Part shown: positions 60,858 to 64,000 of the stretch, one piece after another
How positions within the stretch are numbered: position 1 is the stretch's first letter
Layout of the letters: every line of letters begins with the position of its first letter
Assembly: GCF_041261205.1 (NCBI RefSeq)
Contig: NZ_JBGCCH010000008.1
Coordinates: 248,001-312,000, forward strand
Source of the DNA: Catenulispora sp. MAP5-51
GTDB lineage: Bacteria > Actinomycetota > Actinomycetes > Streptomycetales > Catenulisporaceae
Reading direction: 5' to 3'
Length of the DNA stretch: 64,000 bases
Notes under the pieces: model-generated
What the model saw: the letters and a program-made list of their open reading frames with translations, nothing else
Told to the model about the DNA's origin: nothing
The model's database searches: none
Made by a program: the position numbers and the translations under genes

Positions 60858-60893
60858 AACCTAGATTGATAAATCTTGGTTGTCAATCAATCT
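60858..60893 (-). promoter_or_regulatory. marR promoter (leaderless type) with overlapping operator
   Basis: On the minus strand TTGACA (60886-60881), 17 bases, TAGGTT (60863-60858); the ATG lies 6 bases after the -10, so the transcript should begin at or next to the start codon. AGATTGAT (60863-60870) and ATCAATCT (60886-60893), perfect 8-bp arms 15 bases apart, overlap both promoter boxes and are a likely MarR site. Confidence 0.65.
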
Positions 60894-60998
60894 TGAGGAT
60901 TGCCAGAGTGGTCAGGCGTTGCTAAAACATCCAATGAATACGCCCTCTGATCCGGGTGTGTCCGGCCAATCCGTGCTCAACGGCGAGAGGGTCATCGG

Positions 60999-63900
60999 AT
61001 GTCTTTCCGGCGAAAACTGCTCAGTTGGACCGGCGCGGCGCTCCTGGCCGCGGTTCTGGTGCCGATCGGAGCGCATCAGGCCGCTGCCGCTCGCGCGGCG
61101 GCGGCGACCACGCTCTACGCCAGCCCCGGCGGCGACGGCGCCGCGTGCACGCTCGACAACCCCTGCTCGCTGGCCAAGGCGCAGCAGAGCGTCAGGGCTC
61201 TGGCCCCGACGATGTCCGGCGACATCACCGTGGACCTGCGCGGTGGCACCTACCAGCTGTCCTCCGCCCTCAGCTTCACCCCGGCCGACTCCGGGACAGG
61301 AGGCCACACCGTCGTCTGGCAGGCCTACCCCGGTGAGACGCCGGTGTTCTCCGGCGGCCGGAAGGTCTCCGGCTGGCAGGTCTACGACTCCGGCAAAGGC
61401 ATCTACCGGGCTTCGGTACCGACCGGGACGCAGTCGCGCCAGCTCTTCGTCAACGGCGTCCGCGCCGACCGCGCCCGCAGCGCGCTGAACCCCGCCGGGT
61501 TCACGGTCACCGCGACGGGCTTCACCACCAGCGACCCGCAGTACCTGAGCTGGTCCAACCCGGCGAGCGTGGAGATCGTCCACCTCAACGCCTGGAAGGA
61601 ACTGCGCTGCCCGGTCACCGCCATCACCCCGGCCTCGGGCGGCGGCTCGGCGTTCACACTGGCGCAGCCCTGCTTCGGCAACGCCGGCGCCCCGCCCTAC
61701 CCTTCGGGCTACTTCCCCTACAACGGCGGCGGATCACCGGGCCTGGACTCGATCAGCTGGATCGAGAACAACTACGCGCTGCTGTCCGCGCCGGGCCAGT
61801 TCTCCCTCGACTCGAACGCCGGATACGTCTACTACATACCGCGCGCCGGCGAGAACCTGGCGCAGGCCGACGTCGAACTCCCCACGACCCAGACCCTGGT
61901 CTCCCTCGCCGGCACCCCCGGCCACCCGACCCCGGTCGACGACACCGACTCCAGCATCACCTACACCGGCAGCTGGGGATACAGCTCCGGACGCACCTAC
62001 GGCGACCTCGGCGACGACGTCCACTACACGCAGACCAACGGCGACTCGGCGACGATCACCTTCACCGGCACCGGGATCGATGTCCTGTCCGAGGCCAACA
62101 ACGACGAAGGCGACATCGACGTCTACGTCGATGGTGCGTTGGACCGGACCGTCACGGCGAACCGCACCGCCGAACGCCTCGCCCAACAAGTCGTCTATTC
62201 CAAGACGGGCCTGTCGCAGGGCACGCACACCATCAAGCTCGTCAAGAAGGACAACAGCTACCTGCTGATCGACGGCTACGTCCCCATCGCCGCCCCGATC
62301 GCCCCCGTGCACGACATCGCCCTGCGCGGCATCACCTTCTCCTACGCCACCTGGCTCGGCGCCAACGGCCCCGACGGCTACCGCGACAACCAGGCCGGCG
62401 TCACCTGGACCGGCACCCCGGCCGTCGCCGGCCGCGTCGGCGCCGCCGTCCAGGTCAGCCGCGGGCAGCGGATCGAGATATCCGGCGGCACCTTCGCGCA
62501 CCTTGGCGGGACCGCGGTGGATCTGGCGAACGGCACGCAGGACAGCACCGTCAGCGGCAACCGCATCTACGACACCTCCGGCAGCGGCGTCAGCGTCGGC
62601 GAGTTCGACGACTTCTCCCTCACCGATCCCGCGCGCATGACCTCCGGCGACACCGTCTCCGACGACGCGATCTCCTACGTCGGCCAGGAATACCAGGACT
62701 GCGTCGGCATCCTGGTCGGCAACGGCCGCGGCATCACCCTCGCCCACAACGACATCGGCCACACCCCCTACTCCGGCATCTCCCTGGGCTGGGGATGGGG
62801 CTGGGCCTCGACCAACGGCGGCAGCCGCCACGGCACCATCTACTCCCAGGGCAACGCCATCACCGGCAACTACGTGCACGACGTCATGCGCGTCCTGAAC
62901 GACGGCGGCCTCGTCTACACCCTGGGCGGCCAGGGCGACGGCACGGTCCACTCCATCTTCACCGGCAACGTGCTCAGCACCTGCACCTCGGCCAGCGGCG
63001 GCTGCCAGGGGATCTACCTCGACGAGGGCAGCTCCTGGTGGACCGTCAGCGGCAACGTGGTGAGCCAGACCGCCGGGAACTGGGCCAACATGTGGACCCC
63101 GACCATCCACGACGACACCTTCGACAACGACTACACCGACGTCACCCGGCTCAACAACAACGGCACCAACGTCACCATCACCGGTACGACCTCCGTGACC
63201 AACGGCGTGTGGCCGTCCGGTGCGCAGAACATCGTCGCCGCCGCCGGATTGCAGGCCCCGTACAAGAACCTCGCGATTCCCGAAGCAGACCTGGTCAACG
63301 ACGGCGCCACCGGTTCGCTGCTGGCACCGGGGACGATCACCTACACCGGCTCGTGGACCGAGAACAGCGGACGCGACTACGGCGACCTGAACGAAGACGT
63401 CCACGCCACCACCGCCAACGGCGACAGCGTCACCTTCTCCTTCACCGGAACCGGCATCCGCGTCCTCGGCGAGCGCAACAACGACCAGGGCACCCTCGGC
63501 GTCACCCTGGACGGTGCCGCGGCCGGCACAGTGGACACCTCGACGGCCGGCGCGCGCCAGCTCCAGGCACCGATATACCAGGTGGCGAACCTGCCCTACG
63601 GCACCCACACCGTCGTGCTCACCAAGCAGTCCGGCACATACGCCACCATCGACGGCTACGAACTGGACAAGACCATCGACGACACCGACGCCTCACTCCA
63701 GTACAGCGGCGCGTGGGCGGTGAGCTCCGGACGCGGCCTCGGGGACTTCGGCGACGGCGTGCACTACACCACGGCCAATGGCGACTCGGTCACCGCCACG
63801 TTCTCCGGGACCGGCGTCGACTTCGTGACCGAGACGAACTCCGACGAAGGCGGTGTCGGGGTGGCCGTGGACGGACAGACCCAGCCGTCCGTCAGCGCCT

Positions 63901-64000
63901 CCAGCCCGACCCGGCTGACCCAGCAGGTCGTCTACCACATCGACGGTCTGAAGCCCGGCGTGCACACGATCCGGCTGACCAAGCAGAGCGGGACGTTCAT
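60999..64000 (+). CDS. Secreted right-handed beta-helix protein with repeated jelly-roll-like modules (3' end outside window)
   Basis: More than 1000 residues from ATG 60999, still open at the window end. N-terminal signal peptide: FRRKLL, hydrophobic LLAAVLVPIGA, cleavage after an Ala run ~residue 35. Residues ~40-310 begin LYASPGGDGAACTLDNPCSLAKAQ, typical of parallel beta-helix polysaccharide-active enzymes. Residues ~430-770 are helix coils with NRIYDTSGSGV, NDIGHTPYSGIS and GNAITGNYVHD. Three copies of a ~115-residue module (~312, ~777, ~893) share YTGSW-SSGR-YGDLGDDVHYTTANGDSVTFTFTGTG and the ending GTHTI-L-K-SGTY--IDGY; they are probably carbohydrate- or surface-binding. Likely extracellular polysaccharide-degrading role. 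Confidence 0.88.
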   Translation, partial: MSFRRKLLSWTGAALLAAVLVPIGAHQAAAARAAAATTLYASPGGDGAACTLDNPCSLAKAQQSVRALAPTMSGDITVDLRGGTYQLSSALSFTPADSGTGGHTVVWQAYPGETPVFSGGRKVSGWQVYDSGKGIYRASVPTGTQSRQLFVNGVRADRARSALNPAGFTVTATGFTTSDPQYLSWSNPASVEIVHLNAWKELRCPVTAITPASGGGSAFTLAQPCFGNAGAPPYPSGYFPYNGGGSPGLDSISWIENNYALLSAPGQFSLDSNAGYVYYIPRAGENLAQADVELPTTQTLVSLAGTPGHPTPVDDTDSSITYTGSWGYSSGRTYGDLGDDVHYTQTNGDSATITFTGTGIDVLSEANNDEGDIDVYVDGALDRTVTANRTAERLAQQVVYSKTGLSQGTHTIKLVKKDNSYLLIDGYVPIAAPIAPVHDIALRGITFSYATWLGANGPDGYRDNQAGVTWTGTPAVAGRVGAAVQVSRGQRIEISGGTFAHLGGTAVDLANGTQDSTVSGNRIYDTSGSGVSVGEFDDFSLTDPARMTSGDTVSDDAISYVGQEYQDCVGILVGNGRGITLAHNDIGHTPYSGISLGWGWGWASTNGGSRHGTIYSQGNAITGNYVHDVMRVLNDGGLVYTLGGQGDGTVHSIFTGNVLSTCTSASGGCQGIYLDEGSSWWTVSGNVVSQTAGNWANMWTPTIHDDTFDNDYTDVTRLNNNGTNVTITGTTSVTNGVWPSGAQNIVAAAGLQAPYKNLAIPEADLVNDGATGSLLAPGTITYTGSWTENSGRDYGDLNEDVHATTANGDSVTFSFTGTGIRVLGERNNDQGTLGVTLDGAAAGTVDTSTAGARQLQAPIYQVANLPYGTHTVVLTKQSGTYATIDGYELDKTIDDTDASLQYSGAWAVSSGRGLGDFGDGVHYTTANGDSVTATFSGTGVDFVTETNSDEGGVGVAVDGQTQPSVSASSPTRLTQQVVYHIDGLKPGVHTIRLTKQSGTF

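Noticed and set aside
61734-63608. 624-residue minus-strand open frame opposite the beta-helix gene
   Set aside because: Val/Gly/Ala/Asp-rich shadow of codon-biased coding DNA; the plus strand has signal peptide and repeated modules in frame.
1-64000. tRNA, rRNA or riboswitch genes
   Set aside because: No cloverleaf, rRNA-like or known riboswitch signature was recognised on either strand by reading; a covariance-model scan would be needed to exclude small RNAs.

Overview
The window is very GC-rich, gene-dense DNA with many GTG starts and frequent ATGA/GTGA stop-start overlaps, which points to a filamentous actinomycete (Streptomyces/Catenulispora-like; the genus cannot be fixed from the sequence alone). 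Almost all of it is specialised-metabolism DNA.

Region 1 (1-8228) is the right end of an enediyne core operon: the tail of an UnbV-like gene, unbU, the iterative enediyne polyketide synthase pksE (KS-AT-ACP-KR-DH-PPTase), its hot-dog thioesterase and a flavin reductase, closed by a strong hairpin. Region 2 (8520-24202) holds a drug-efflux MFS, an AhpD-like protein, a mycothiol-dependent-isomerase-like protein, a 157-bp palindromic element, an operon of TetR, two tandem DUF1702 (UnbL-family) proteins and a cytochrome P450, a divergent carotenoid oxygenase, an AraC regulator, a second MFS, an SDR, a TetR and a small membrane protein.

Region 3 (24273-27258) is the most unfamiliar part. An XRE regulator, an ImmA/IrrE-type protease and a MAB_1171c-type membrane protein form a coupled minus-strand operon. 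Divergent from it, behind a recognisable promoter with a hairpin at the predicted transcription start, is a 160-residue protein made almost only of two kinds of short repeat, without any Gly, Cys, His or aromatic residue. I know of no described family like it.

Region 4 (27579-58438) is a second, unusual biosynthetic gene cluster. A leftward operon from 38463 to 30629 encodes a methyltransferase-ACP fusion, glycosyltransferase, DrrAB-like exporter, UDP-glucuronate decarboxylase-like enzyme and two free-standing condensation-domain proteins; a third condensation protein lies rightward, coupled to an XRE/DUF5753 regulator. A rightward, translationally coupled operon (38786-58438) encodes two AMP-forming ligases, three free ACPs, two KSs with a truncated KS-like partner, hydroxymandelate synthase, two iron-type oxygenase families (PhyH, DUF3050), PDH-like E1 alpha and beta without E2/E3, an SDR, a KSIII, a Cys-less KSIII-like domain fused to a hydroxymandelate-oxidase domain, an HpgT-like aminotransferase, a PPTase and two hydrolases. 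The inferred chemistry is 4-hydroxyphenylpyruvate to hydroxymandelate to hydroxybenzoylformate, then either hydroxyphenylglycine (aminotransferase) or a hydroxybenzoyl thioester (E1), joined to a carrier-bound acyl chain, glycosylated and exported.

Region 5 (58407-64000) has a possible tiny membrane ORF, a MarR/DHA2-MFS pair with a leaderless-type promoter and operator, and the start of a large secreted beta-helix protein cut by the window end. Short tandem repeats (9, 11, 13, 21 bp) recur throughout, often inside gene ends.
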